A stretch of DNA of 64,000 nt, taken from the NCBI GenBank assembly GCA_017979445.1, contig CM030718.1, forward strand, positions 27,771,021-27,835,020, read 5' to 3'. The first letter of the stretch is position 1, and each line of letters opens with the position of its first letter. Below, one piece after another: positions 34,520 through 45,458 of the stretch. This DNA is from Akebia trifoliata. Taxonomy: Eukaryota > Streptophyta > Magnoliopsida > Ranunculales > Lardizabalaceae. A program made the translations under genes and the position numbers. Below the pieces are notes generated by a model, which was not told where the DNA came from, did no database searches, and saw only the letters and a program-made list of their open reading frames with translations.

Positions 34520-34846
34520 GAGGGTCCCGTTCGGCACCCTAAGTTTTACCACACACTTTAACAAACGTGTTTTGTCCTACATGGGTTAGAAGTTTTGGAA
34601 TGGGCTGATTTTTGGTGAGGATGATCTCCTCATCAAAAATGATTTATAAAAAATGGACGGTCCACGATTTTTCAACTTGTAAACATGGGGCTAAACATTT
34701 CGGAATGGGCTGATTTTTGGGGAGGATGATCTTCTAATCATAGAGATCATCCTCACCAAAAATCAGCCTATTCCAAAACTTCTAACCCATGTAGGACAAA
34801 AAACATTTGTTAAAGTGTGTGGTAAAATTCGGGTGCTGAACATTTC

Positions 34847-34848
<2 letters not shown>
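34520..34848. mobile_element. Micron-like inverted-repeat element between two (TA)n tracts
   Basis: Arms of about 100 bp are nearly perfect inverted copies. The left starts GTTCGGCACCCTAAGTTTTA and the right, reversed, GTTCAGCACCCGAATTTTAC; both continue with CACACACTTTAACAAA and TGTCCTACATGGGTTAGAAG. (TA)n tracts abut both sides (34495-34519 and about 34850-34887). Elements called microns in rice have the same arrangement within (TA)n microsatellites; this is an analogy, not a proven family match. The interior also repeats GGAATGGGCTGATTTTTGG a third time. Confidence 0.75.

Positions 34849-34849
<1 letters not shown>

Positions 34850-34888
<39 letters not shown>
34850..34888. repeat. (TA)n microsatellite
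   Basis: An uninterrupted TA run on the right side of the micron-like element. Confidence 0.9.
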
Positions 34889-34890
<2 letters not shown>

Positions 34891-36117
34891 TTCATTGTCC
34901 CCCCTCACCACCTTTTTTTTTTTCTCTCTTTTTTTTATTTTTTTTCCCAAGAAGAGTTTTCCCTGGCTGTTTTAAACTCGTACTCCGACTTAGTGACTAT
35001 GGAAATAAGTTCTTTTAGAATCAATTTTGAACCATATGTTAAAGGTTGTAACAATCCAAATGATCCCACAACATCATTAAGACCCTTTCAATGTTACACA
35101 AAAACCATTACTTTACATTCAAAAATAAATAAAGCAAGAGCCAACACTCAGTATGAAAATGACATTATGTCGGGACATAATTTCATCGACATACTTCTTG
35201 ATAGCTAGGCAAGGCAAAATTACATAACCAGAACCAATGGGTAGTACTCGTAGTTCATGTTGGTTTCGAATCCACTTATTTTAGAACCAAATCGGAACCG
35301 ACATATTGGAAACTCTGAAAATTAGAAACTCGGTAAGGTGGCACTTTCAATTTTCACAATTTTTTTTTTTTTTTGTAAATTAATATATATATTAATTCAA
35401 ATATATAATTTTATTTTATTTTTTGTCGTTTTGAGCCCACGACCTCTAAAGACAATTTATTTACATTTTGATGGAGTTTTAGTTGGAACATTTGGTAGAA
35501 ATTTAAAAAATTTAAAGGGTAAAAGTAAATTATTATTTCTTCTGTTTATTGTTTAATCTCACATTAAACAAATAGAGATGTTCCCATAGTTACTACTTAC
35601 TCTATGAAAATTTACCTTTTATTTTTAATTGTTCAAATGTAAGTGTTTAATTGAGCATGTTAGGCTTCAAAAGAATACATTATGATATATAAATTCAAGA
35701 TCTTAGATGAATCGAAATTTCAATTAAGTAGAGAAATCACATTTGTCGTATCGATCTCTATTTTCTGAAAGTCGATTCATGAGTCAGCAATTTGATTTGA
35801 CTCGATGGATTTCCCAATCAAAGTTTCGAGTTTTAGAATAGAAAATGCTAACGTAACGTGAAATAACACTCGAAGTAGCATTACTCGAGGACGAAGTGTG
35901 CATAAAACAAAAAGATGCTTTTCCCGATATACGAGTTTTACACACACATAATTAATGGGCCTCCCAATGGACCTAACTCCCATACCCCGAGCTTAAATCC
36001 GACCCTATAGAGAGGGACAAAACCGGGCCCATTAATTGCATTATTTGTAGGGCTATTTGAAAAGTTAAGATGGTTCAAATAGCCCTATGGTGGACCATTG
36101 GATTTGAGTAATTTTTT

Positions 36118-36121
<4 letters not shown>
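34889..36121. other. Gene-free stretch
   Basis: No supported gene. The small frames here are Phe-rich from T-rich DNA. Contains T homopolymers (34912-34950, 35359) and no definable repeat. Confidence 0.4.
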
Positions 36122-36149
<28 letters not shown>

Positions 36150-36150
36150 G
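36122..36150. repeat. (TG)n microsatellite
   Basis: About 13 TG units directly before the left end of a MITE-family element. Confidence 0.9.
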
Positions 36151-36711
36151 AGAACTTCCACTGAAACACCAACTTTTACTTACGACACATCAATTAATGA
36201 AATTAAGTCCCATACTTCAAATAAGATTAAAGACACACCAAAATCTCTCTCTTTGGTCTTTTTATAGAATTTTAAGGACTCTGAGAGAGAAAAATCTAAG
36301 ATAGGAAGATTAGGGATAAAAAAAATGGGACTTTCTTGCTAAAATCAAAAGGAAGATTTGGGGATAAAAGATTGGATTGTTGTGTTTGAATTTAAGCAAA
36401 TGCAATGAGTTCCTTTGTTTAGGAGGAGTATCACGGTTGAGAGTGATAGAGTAACCTTAATAATATTTTAAGAAAAAGAGTCAATGAAGAGAGATGAGTG
36501 TTTGAGGATTTTTTAGGTTTTTGGTTCTAATTAAAGATTCGGAGACAAGTGGGTGGGCTTCTACAATGGATTGAGAGATTTTTTTTGTTACATTTGATTA
36601 ATAAAGGTTTCAATGGTGGTGAATTCATGAAAGTGCAATCTTAGCTGAGTCTCTTTTTTTTCTGATGATGACGAGAGTTCCGAATCTATAGGCCTAATTA
36701 GCAGGGACGAG

Positions 36712-36870
36712 GCAATTGGCTTCTTAGAACATCAAATCTCTCCCAGATACCCCACAAACCACATATACCAGGTAAGCAAGGATACATCCTTGTGGGTGGT
36801 CAACTATAGGGTTTGAACTCAAAATCTCTCCCTTTTTGAAAGGTTGCCTTGACCACTGTGCCCAATACTT
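36712..36870 (-). repeat. SINE-like element, minus strand
   Basis: On the minus strand: A-box-like CAGTGGTCAAGGC, B-box-like GAGTTCAAACCC, then CCACCCACAAGGATGTAT and GATGTTCTAAGAAGCC. The same order of blocks is found at 38745-38910. This supports a tRNA-derived SINE family with at least two copies. Confidence 0.6.
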
Positions 36871-36871
36871 G

Positions 36872-36985
36872 TTGGTTGCCCATTTAATTAAATTGATAAA
36901 GACGTGAGAAGTGTTTATCACATCTCCTAGGTTCAAATCCCATTGAACCCACCTTCACCTTTGCCTAAAAAAAATAAAAATATAA
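36872..36985 (+). repeat. SINE-like element with A-rich tail
   Basis: Downstream of TGGTTGCCCATTTAATTAAA there is CTAGGTTCAAATCCCATTG, a good pol III B box, then an A-rich tail at 36967-36985. No second copy recognised in this window. Confidence 0.5.
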
Positions 36986-37100
36986 AACAAATAAATATAA
37001 AATCGAGTGGAAGTAGAAGTAGATATGATTAATCGCAACAGAAGTAGATATCACAATTTAATAATTTGGTGTGTCATAAATAAAAGTTGGTGTGATAATA

Positions 37101-37795
37101 AAATATTTTTAATTAGAGAATGACTAATCCACAATAGAAGAAATATATTATTAAATAACTTAATAAAATTTGATGTGATATTAGATTTTTTTTTTGTTTT
37201 TTGAAAAAATAATAATTTAAAATGCTAAAATCTTTCTTAAAATACATGTGGGGTTGAGAAAATGACGGAATCAATATCTTTCTTTCTTTAATTAGCAAAT
37301 TAGACTACACTGAAATGGTGGGTACAATCTGCACGGGTCAATAGGAAAGAAAGCGTGTGACACGTGTCGGTGTTGGAAGCAAGGAGTTGTGGACCCTTAA
37401 ATGGTTAAAATCTTTAAAGAATCGGCGCCAATAAAGTAGGTTAATTGAATGTTATTCATCTATTTAGTTCCAACTCTCACCAACTTTTTTCTCTCACAGC
37501 TGCCATTATTTAAAGGCAGTGGTGATTAGTGTTCAATGTAGTTGTACACAAGAAAACCTCCACCACGAAATTTTAAAAAAATAAATAAATAAATGCCACG
37601 TGTATTTACAATCTTGGTAATGTGGGCTGCCAACTCAGCATCTTTGTTCTTCAAAATAATATATTATTTTATAGAAAATGTTAGAAATATATCTCAAATG
37701 AACGGTTTAGATTAAAAGATATTCTTACCTAATTTATTGATCATAGGAAACATTTGTTTTCGTCACCTTTAACTTTATATTTTGAGCATCAAACC
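37101..37795. other. Gene-free stretch
   Basis: No gene. AT-rich, with GC-richer words GACACGTGTCGG near 37360 and GCCACGTGTATT near 37593 (G-box-like), which may come from old MITEs. Confidence 0.35.
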
Positions 37796-38200
37796 TAGGG
37801 CTGTCAATGTATGCTTATCGATACAGATACATCAATATTTGAATTTGAATCCAGTGGATGTTTTAAAGCTCTATCCAAATTTGAATCTGATGATCCTATC
37901 GGATATTAGATCATATCCGATTAGAATTTGAATAATTTATGTATTAAAAAAAAAAATTCTTATCCAATTGATTTTTTATTATTTAAAAAATCTATTATAT
38001 ATTATACTATATATATATCAAATCAAATAATATATATTATATATTTATATAAATAAAAAAATAAAAAAATAAAAAAATAAAAAAATAATATATATTATAT
38101 ATTATTTTGAATCGGATATTATCGGATCCAAAATGTTAATATCCGAATCCATATCCGATAAGACTCGAAAATATATATAACAATCTGAATTTGAACCCTA
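37796..38200. mobile_element. Non-autonomous hAT-like element, 405 bp
   Basis: It starts TAGGGCTGTCAATG and ends AACCCTA. The flanking 8-bp duplications ATCAAACC (37788-37795) and GTCAAACC (38201-38208) differ at one base. The interior is full of ATATCCGAT/ATCGGATAT words, as in the element at 18029-18667, and has four units of an ATAAAAAA run near 38050. Confidence 0.7.
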
Positions 38201-38208
38201 GTCAAACC

Positions 38209-38744
38209 ATGTTGAGGAGGAGGCTGTGGTCTGTGGAGTATCCAATTCCATGTTGTTATAGTTTGATGGATACAACAAAGCACCCAAAAACCAACAAATT
38301 TGTAACACGTGTCTCCAGACACTTGAGAATCGAGGAAATTTGTTTCCCAATTTTATTTTTATTTTTTTAAATTATCTTTGGTATGTATTATTAAGTAGAA
38401 AATTAATTTTTTTTTTCCTGATATTCATGAGAAAATTGTGTCTTATTTTTAAATTTGCTCATTTTCACGAGAAAAGTGCTATCTCATTAGGGTACAATTT
38501 TCTCTCGATGAGAAAATATTAAGATTAATGAATCGTAATAATCTTCTCTTACAATTACCCATAACTTAAAAATAAAAAATCGACTATCATTTTTAATATT
38601 TTTCTCAATATAAATCCACAAACATTTTAGGAAGAAATCATTTTCTCATGAGTTCTACTCTTAACAAATAGAATTTTTTCAATGGACCATTTTCTCCACA
38701 ATCATATACTCCATTTACTTAAAAATAAAATGGAAATTGAAAAA
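38209..38744. other. Gene-free stretch
   Basis: No gene or repeat recognised; AT-rich with several TTTTCTCATGAG-like words. Confidence 0.35.
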
Positions 38745-38910
38745 AATATTCTCATTTGAAGAGATCTTGAGTTCAAATCCTCTCGTTGGTCACCCATAAG
38801 GATTTATCTCGACTAATTAGATATATATGCTTTCATGCACTTGGGGGATTTGGGTGTTCTAAGATATCAGTTGCCTAGCACCCTAGTAAGGCCTGTGGGT
38901 CTGAACACCC
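38745..38910 (+). repeat. SINE-like element, same family as 36712-36870
   Basis: The B-box-like GAGTTCAAATCC is followed by CACCCATAAGGATTTATC, then GGGGGATTTGGGTGTTCTAA and CAGTTGCC, in the same order as the minus-strand copy at 36712. The 5' part is truncated or unclear. Confidence 0.6.
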
Positions 38911-39237
38911 TCATCATCAATATATATATTTAACATATAAAAATAGACTAATGCTAGGGTGGCTTTGGATTTACTTCGATTTTTATATTTCTGACATAGA
39001 AGGTACGCATATAAATGTAGATGTGTTTGCTTTTTATCTCAAGAAAATGGTACTGACGGTTATGTGGGCACCTCCATGTCAGAAATGTAAGAATTACAAT
39101 AAATCTTAGTCACCCCAATACGACTCTAAAAATTATTTTTATTTGATAATTAAAATTTGAATTTTCTTTAACCTCAACTCAGGATTGAGGCTTTCCATCA
39201 ACTAGAAGGTTGAGACAAGAGGAAGAACAAAGACTCA

Positions 39238-39355
39238 TTAGAGGGCTTAAAGACCCATAGTTCAATTGGTTTGACACATTGCAAAGTAACTTTGAGGTTG
39301 TGAGTTCGACTCCCAACTTATCCATCCCCACCCCAAAATAAATAAATAAAGATTT
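39238..39355 (+). repeat. tRNA-derived SINE-like element with A-rich tail
   Basis: A-box-like TAGTTCAATTGGT and B-box-like TGAGTTCGACTCC are spaced about 50 bp apart, followed by an (AAAT)n tail at about 39336-39350. Nearly identical core to the minus-strand copy in P0 intron 2. Ends approximate. Confidence 0.65.
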
Positions 39356-39599
39356 CTTAGCTATCAATATTGGCTTTCTAGAGATTAGTCTAAATTTTTA
39401 GAGATAACTTTTCTTTAGAATCAACAAGAACTTGAAGAAAAAAAAGGAAAATAAATAAAGGAAAGGAAAATGAAATGTAAGTAATTTTGGTTTCTTTCGT
39501 GCCCTATTTTGTAATTTCACTCTTTAACTTCTTCCATTAAAACTCTCACATTTATCTTCACTCCTGACAACACACCATTTTGACGCCCAATTAAAAGGA

Positions 39600-39701
39600 C
39601 GGCACGAGTCCGTTCTTTCCTGTTTAAATCCTCCTCTTCTGTCCTCTCCCAAACAAACCTCACTGGCACTCTCTCTCTCTCTCTTTCTGTCTGTCTTTCT
39701 A
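39600..39701 (+). promoter_or_regulatory. Probable core promoter and leader of the GPAT gene
   Basis: GTTTAAATCC at about 39622 is a weak TATA-like word. A (CT)n tract at about 39669-39686 precedes the ATG, common in plant leaders. No specific operator recognised. Confidence 0.35.
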
Positions 39702-42700
39702 ATGGGTTCTCACCATTATTTCGAACCGGTCTCTAAATGTAGCACAAAGGGCCGGTCGAACCAAACCGTGGCAGCAGACCTAGATGGCACTCTTCTTGTC
39801 TCTAGAAGCGCTTTTCCATACTTCATGCTTATAGCCATAGAAGCTGGTAGCCTCTTAAGAGGACTTCTGCTTCTCTCATCTGTACCCTTTGTATACTTCT
39901 CATACATCTTTGTATCTGAATCATTGGCTATCAACACTTTCATTTTCATAACTTTTGCTGGTTTGAAGATCAAAGATATTGAAATTGTCTCTAGATCTGT
40001 GTTACCTAAATTCTATGCTGAAGATGTGCATCCCGAGGGTTGGAGAGTGTTTAGTTCTTTTGGTAAACGTTACATAGTTACAGCAAATCCAAGAATTATG
40101 ATTGAACCCTTTGTGAAGGACTATCTTGGGGTTGATAAGGTTCTTGGAACCGAACTAGATATCTCTAAAACCGGGAGGGCAACCGGGTTCGTTAAAAAAC
40201 CGGGTGTTTTGGTTGGAGAACACAAGAGAAGCGCTGTGGAGAGAGAATTTGGTGATAATTTACCAGATTTGGGCTTAGGAGATAGAGTGACCGATCACGA
40301 TTTCATGTCGATTTGCAAGGTTTGATCTCGACCTCTTATTTTATTTTATTTTGATTTTTTAGTGTTTGGGAACGCATTTAGTGAGCTATATTTTCATCCT
40401 TTTAGCATTTAAAAGCGTTTTCGAGATTCAAATTAGATTTTACTAATTAATAATAAATATAAAATTATTTTGTCATTAATGCATAAAGTGAAAATGAGTC
40501 AGGGTAAGAAACTACGTCGATGTATTAACGAGAATCGTGATAATCTGATTACCCCCACGTGGGAAACTCAATCGATCACCTTGATGGGACAAGTTTGAGA
40601 ATTTTGAGATCTGCGTTCCTTGGGATGCACAAATACACTTACCCCATTAAAAAAGTGTATCTCGAGAGAACCGTGTATCTCAAAGAGCGTAGATCTATTA
40701 TTCCTATATATTTGATTGAGTATACCACGTGGGGTAGTTAAATTATCACGACTCTTTTACTAATCAAATTGAATTAGTGCTCCTATGGGATCAGCTAACA
40801 TGATCGATTCGATTAATGAATAATTAATTTTTTTAAAATATTATTATATAGGGTCTTGTTAACGTGAATTTTCAAAGTGTGTTTATTGCACTTTAACGTG
40901 TACTACACGTTAATCTAAAGGTATTTTAGTAAAAGATAATTTTTTAGAGGGCATTTTTTTATACAAATTCTAATTTCCAACGTGTATTTATTGCACTTTA
41001 ACGTGAGCTGTAAAGGCACACATTAAAAAAAAAAAAATCCTACTATATATATGAATTAAGCGAAGTAATTTAAGAAAAATTATTCATATTTAATTTTATT
41101 ATTTTTCTAATTAATTTGATTTTTAAAGATTCGTGATAATATGAATCTTTTACTTCGGGATACACAAGAAAAAAATTTATAATTTTGTAATTGTCAGGTC
41201 AAGACTGATTTAAATTAAAATTATAAGACATTTAGATGTAATACCATCATTTTTTTAATTAATTATTAAAATATATTCACTCTAAAATGTTTCTAAAATA
41301 TTAAATCAATGATCAAATTTATTTACCTTTATTTTTATTGAAAAAAAAAAAAAATCATTAATGGGCAAAAAAAAAATAATTCACTTATTGGACTGATTTT
41401 AATATTAAATTCGATCGAATCTCGTCAAATATCAGTTCCATTCCAATTTTATAATTAACCATCCAAATGTTGCAAAATATATATATATATACAATTACAA
41501 TTTTTGTACAAATGTTATGAGATATGTGTTTATAGGTAACGGATAATACTCGTCTGACGTGGCACAGACACAGATTTATAGATCTGTTTCCTCGGGACAC
41601 ATAAATGCAAATCCCCATGTGCATGCCTTGCCCTTGTAAGGCTATTTATTTGATAAGTTTAAATGTTTGTCCAAGACGTACTGCGCACAAACTTTTGAGT
41701 TGGTGAGCTCTTCATGGATGTACCTTCTCCCTCATAACTTCCTTCTCTAATTTTTTTTTTTTTTTTTTTTTTTTTAAGTGCATGAAGCTTTTGTACTACC
41801 ATGACCATCAATTCTTTATATCCACGTGGCGCTTTTGTATTGGATGGAGATCTACTTGGAGCTCCTTAGTGTTATCCAACTGATGGCATACCTTCCTTGA
41901 CTCTAGTCTTATATGAAAGATTAATGCAAGATGACCTAAATGCTCTCACATCCAAACCTATACCCAATACTAAAATCTGTCATCTTCAAGTTCCTTAGAA
42001 TTTCATGTTATCTAATCCCCAATTTTTTTTAATCTTGCCTTGATTTGAAAATGAGGGCATTTGAGTCATTTTAAAAAGAAGACCAAGAAGTTAAGGGACT
42101 CTTCAATTTGAAAATATAAGGGGAATTTCAAATATTCACCAAAACATTGGGATCTCTAGATCAGCCATTTATTTAGGATTAGCAATGGGTCGGATAATAT
42201 CCATTTACCCGGCTCAAATAAATCAAACATGGGCAAGGTTTATCTACCCCATTAAGAATTCGGGTAATATTACCTGATATCCTATTGGGTATGAATATAC
42301 GTCATATATCCTACTTGATTACCCATTTATCTGAGGGTAAAATTATACTTTCACTTTCTATATATATAAATATATGTAAATAATTAGGATTTTTATTAAA
42401 TTAATGGGAAAATTTCCGGTCCTGGTAAACTATTACTACTCATTCATGGTCATGTGGTCCCCTTTCTTCAATTCAACAACCATATTCATAACTCGCAGAA
42501 CACCACGACTTCCACTAAAGATATTTAAGGGTGAAATATGATCCAATGATAAATATGATATGATGATGATGATATGTATATATGTATGTATGTATGTATG
42601 TATATATGTATGTGCACGTGCACGACATTCACTCTTGACATACATATGTTTGTTACTTGCAGGAAGGGTATATGGTACCTTCGACCAAATGTGAGCCCGT

Positions 42701-43532
42701 ACCGAGGAACAAGCTTCTAAGGCCTATAATTTTCCATGAAGGGCGATTAGTTCAAAGGCCGACGCCTCTAATTGCACTCTTGACCTTCCTATGGATGCCA
42801 ATTGGTCTAATCCTTTCCCTACTAAGAGTCTACCTCAACATTCCCTTACCTGAACGAATCGTCCGATACATGTATAAGATTCTCGGTATAAAATTGATTG
42901 TGAAGGGCAACCCTCCTCCCCCACCGAAGAATGGCCAAAAGGGAGTCTTATTAATTTGTAACCATCGAACCATATTGGACCCCGTCGTCACAGCAGTCGC
43001 TCTAGGGAGAAAAATCAGTTGTGTCACATATAGTATAAGCAAATTCTCCGAACTAATCTCGCCAATTAAAGCTGTGGCATTGACAAGGGAAAGGGAGAAA
43101 GATGCGGCTAACATGAAGCGTTTGCTCGAAGAAGGAGATTTAGTGATTTGTCCCGAGGGCACGACGTGCAGGGAAGCATTCCTTCTAAGGTTTAGTGCAC
43201 TCTTTGCCGAACTCACCGACAGGATCGTCCCCGTGGCAATTAATACTAAGCAAAGTGTGTTTTATGGAACATCGGCTCGTGGATTTAAACTAATGGACCC
43301 ATACTTTGTGTTCATGAATCCTATGCCTACATACGAAATTACGTTCTTGAATCAGCTTCCAATTGAGCTCACTTGCAAGGGGGGGAAATCCCCAATTGAG
43401 GTCGCAAATTATGTTCAACGAGTTCTCGCTGGGACCTTAGGGTTCGAATGCACAAACTTGACAAGGAAGGACAAGTATGAGATACTTGCTGGAACCGATG
43501 GTCGTGTCATCTCGAAGAAAGAGAAAGATTAA
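39702..43532 (+). CDS. Bifunctional sn-2 glycerol-3-phosphate acyltransferase (GPAT4/6/8 class)
   Basis: Land-plant enzymes of this class transfer an acyl group, often omega-oxidised, from CoA to the sn-2 position of glycerol-3-phosphate and then remove the phosphate. The sn-2 monoacylglycerol feeds cutin synthesis, probably at the ER. Two exons: 39702-40319 and 42663-43532, 1488 nt, 495 aa, the normal length. The N-terminal HAD-like phosphatase domain has AADLDGTLL (Asp26, Asp28) and GDRVTDHDF (Asp194, Asp198). Both motifs being kept points to GPAT4/6/8 rather than the suberin GPAT5/7 type. The acyltransferase domain has NHRTILDP (306-313), [17 protein letters not shown] (from about 368) and IVPVAIN. 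Hydrophobic segments lie near 36-90 and 240-262. Oddity: Ala378 stands where the family has Pro in CREP. The intron (2.3 kb) holds a MITE. Confidence 0.95.
40530..40755. mobile_element. Fold-back MITE family 1, copy B (in the GPAT intron)
   Basis: The left end GAGAATCGTGATAATCTG is mirrored by the reverse strand of the right end, AGAGTCGTGATAATTTAACT. CCCCCACGTGGGAAACTCAA and TTGAGTATACCACGTGGGG are the paired inner arms. The centre has GTGTATCTCGAG. No clear target duplication remains. Non-coding. Confidence 0.75.
40850..41036. repeat. Internally repeated segment in the GPAT intron
   Basis: TTTATTGCACTTTAACGTG occurs twice (about 40883 and 40987), next to ACGTTAA-type words in both orientations. 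It looks like a degenerate small DNA element. An A run follows it. Confidence 0.45.
42560..42614. repeat. (TATG)n / (GATGAT)n microsatellite tract
   Basis: Short GATGAT repeats are followed by several TATG units, close to the acceptor of the GPAT intron. Confidence 0.7.
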
Positions 43533-44590
43533 GAGAGAAATAATGAAAATTGGATGTTTTAATTAGCTCTATTGATTTCAAATTTTCGGAACTTTAGTAA
43601 TAATGATAAGGGTATTTGATGTAGACGAACAGCGATTGCAATAACAAATCTAGTGTATAATGTCGATTTATATGGATATGGAAGATTGTTTCTTTGTCAA
43701 TTTTCGTAAATGTTGGAACCTCAGAATGATAAGGTTAATTAGGTGGTGATGTGTTAGTCTTAAAATCTCTCAGTCTCACTCTCTTTTATGTAGTCCAACA
43801 AGTTTGCCTATGTCCATGGGCGATGATGAGATCCTTTTGATATTTGCATGAAAAATAAAAGTTACAATCTCTCGATTCTCACTTTCTTGTAAGAAAAATT
43901 GAAAATCCTTCAATGAAAATCTAAAATGAATTTGCTATAAATATATATAGATTGTATGAAGACGAAATTGCCCTTACAAGAAAAGAAAAAAAAAGTTACC
44001 CATAATCAATTTTCATGCACGCCTTGTTAACTTCCCTTCTATCATTGTCTCGTCCATCTAAACATCAGTACACACCTATCAATTATACTCTGATGTTCAA
44101 GTTAGCATGGACATAAGCAAAACCTCCAACAAATTGTGCACTCTTTTATGTTTTTATTCCCCTTATTAATGGCAAAACATGTTTACAATTTCTATGTTCA
44201 TATGATTATTCATGTAAGGGATTCTTTCTTTGCATTTTAAAAAAAATAAATTTATTGTGCCAAATTGTCGGACTTATCACATCTTTTAAGTCTGATCAAG
44301 AAGTATGCTTAACTTAAGATAACACATGTCTATTAATTTTGCTTATATCTGATGAATGCCGTTGTTGTGGTTAGGAGAGCATGTTTTGGCTGTTGTGGAG
44401 ACATGAAGAGACTCATGTACTGGGCAAGGTTCCCTTACATGAAAGTTTTGCTTCTTAATTGACAAAATTAATATGACTTTGGGTGGTCTCTAGTAGGTAT
44501 ATTCCATAAGTTGGTGTTTTAACTTTGTGGACATGACTACATTGCCCATCTTAAATGCACAACTATGAAACAACCTAACCACAACAATCT
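43533..44590. other. GPAT 3' flank, gene-free
   Basis: The first 200 bases probably include the 3' UTR. CCTATGTCCATGGGCGATGA at 43806 and AGTTAGCATGGACATAAGC at 44100 suggest a small inverted repeat. Nothing else recognised. Confidence 0.4.
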
Positions 44591-44607
44591 GTGTGTGTGT
44601 GTGTGTG

Positions 44608-44661
<54 letters not shown>

Positions 44662-44673
44662 GGGGGGGGGGGG
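44591..44673. repeat. Compound microsatellite (GT)n-(GA)n-(G)23
   Basis: About 9 GT units pass through GAGC into about 20 GA units and then 23 consecutive G. The proline/serine-rich minus-strand frame across it is an artefact of the repeat. Confidence 0.95.
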
Positions 44674-45261
44674 TCAGGCATCATCACCATTCTCCATTGA
44701 CAAGGTGACAGATATAGTGACTAAACAGTTGAAGATACATAAAATTATTCTTGGTTTGGTACATGTAATGTAATGTGTGAGAATAAATTAATGGTGTATG
44801 ATTATGTATTTTTCTTCGAAATTAATTTTCGTTCAAAGCGATTTTTCACAATAAGAGAAAATGATATTCCATACTAGTCACTAGAAAAATGATTTTCGCA
44901 CCTCCTAATGTAATTCTTTCACGATTTGTGCCACTCCTAAAACTACTAGGCATAGTTTTAAAAATTGACTCAGATGTCTATCGAGCCAAGTCGACAACTT
45001 ATGTGAAGATTCGTAGTAGTATAATAAAATATATTAAAATTATGATTATTCAAATTTATTTTTAATATTTTAAAATAAATTATTTATTTTTTGTTCTCCA
45101 CAGATATATTATGTATAGTTGAATTAACTTGACTCGATGTATTTTGAGGCTTATTTAGGTGTGTTGACTTGGTGACTCAATGCTTTGTGGATTTGGGTCA
45201 ATGAGTTAGCTCATTGGGTTTTGAAAATCCAATCGAGTAAGCTCGACTAATTTTAAAACTA
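44674..45261. other. Gene-free stretch
   Basis: AT-rich. A patch at 45110-45250 has TTGACTTGGTGACTCAA and GGGTCAATGAGTTAGCTCA words like those at 11440-11715. No gene. Confidence 0.4.
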
Positions 45262-45458
45262 GAGTCGTGATAATCTGACTACCCCACGTGACAAACTCAA
45301 TCGACTACCCTTACATGACAAGTTCGGGAATCGTAAATTTGTGCTCATTGGGATACAACCGTGTATCCCAATGAGCACAGATTTACGATTCCCGAACTTG
45401 TCATGTCAGAGTAGTCGATTGAGTTTGCCACATGGGATAGTCAGATTATCATGACTCT
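45262..45458. mobile_element. Fold-back MITE family 1, copy C (best-preserved palindrome)
   Basis: Target duplication TAAAACTA (45254-45261) and TAAAACCA (45459-45466), 7 of 8 matching. The 197-bp element is an almost perfect hairpin. CGGGAATCGTAAATTTGTGC and GCACAGATTTACGATTCCCG mirror each other around CATTGGGATACA / TGTATCCCAATG. The outer arms carry CCCCACGTGACAAACTCAAT. Non-coding. Confidence 0.88.

Larger units (their letters stand above)
36152..37100. mobile_element. MITE-family element (CACCAACTTTTACTTA family), copy 3, enlarged by SINE insertions
   Basis: The left part CACCAACTTTTACTTACGAC, then ACATCAATTAATGA, is mirrored at the right by GGTGTGTCATAAATAAAAGT, then TGGTGTGA. AAGATTAAAGACACACC matches the inner block of the copies at 1050 and 8445. 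Two SINE-like units (36712-36870, 36872-36985) lie inside, which partly explains the greater length. Confidence 0.55.

Noticed and set aside
42830..43216. 128-codon minus-strand frame opposite GPAT exon 2
   Set aside because: Antisense shadow of a strongly conserved acyltransferase exon; no similarity of its own.
44490..44690. Pro/Ser/Leu repeat protein frame
   Set aside because: It is a direct translation of the (GT)n-(GA)n-(G)23 microsatellite.
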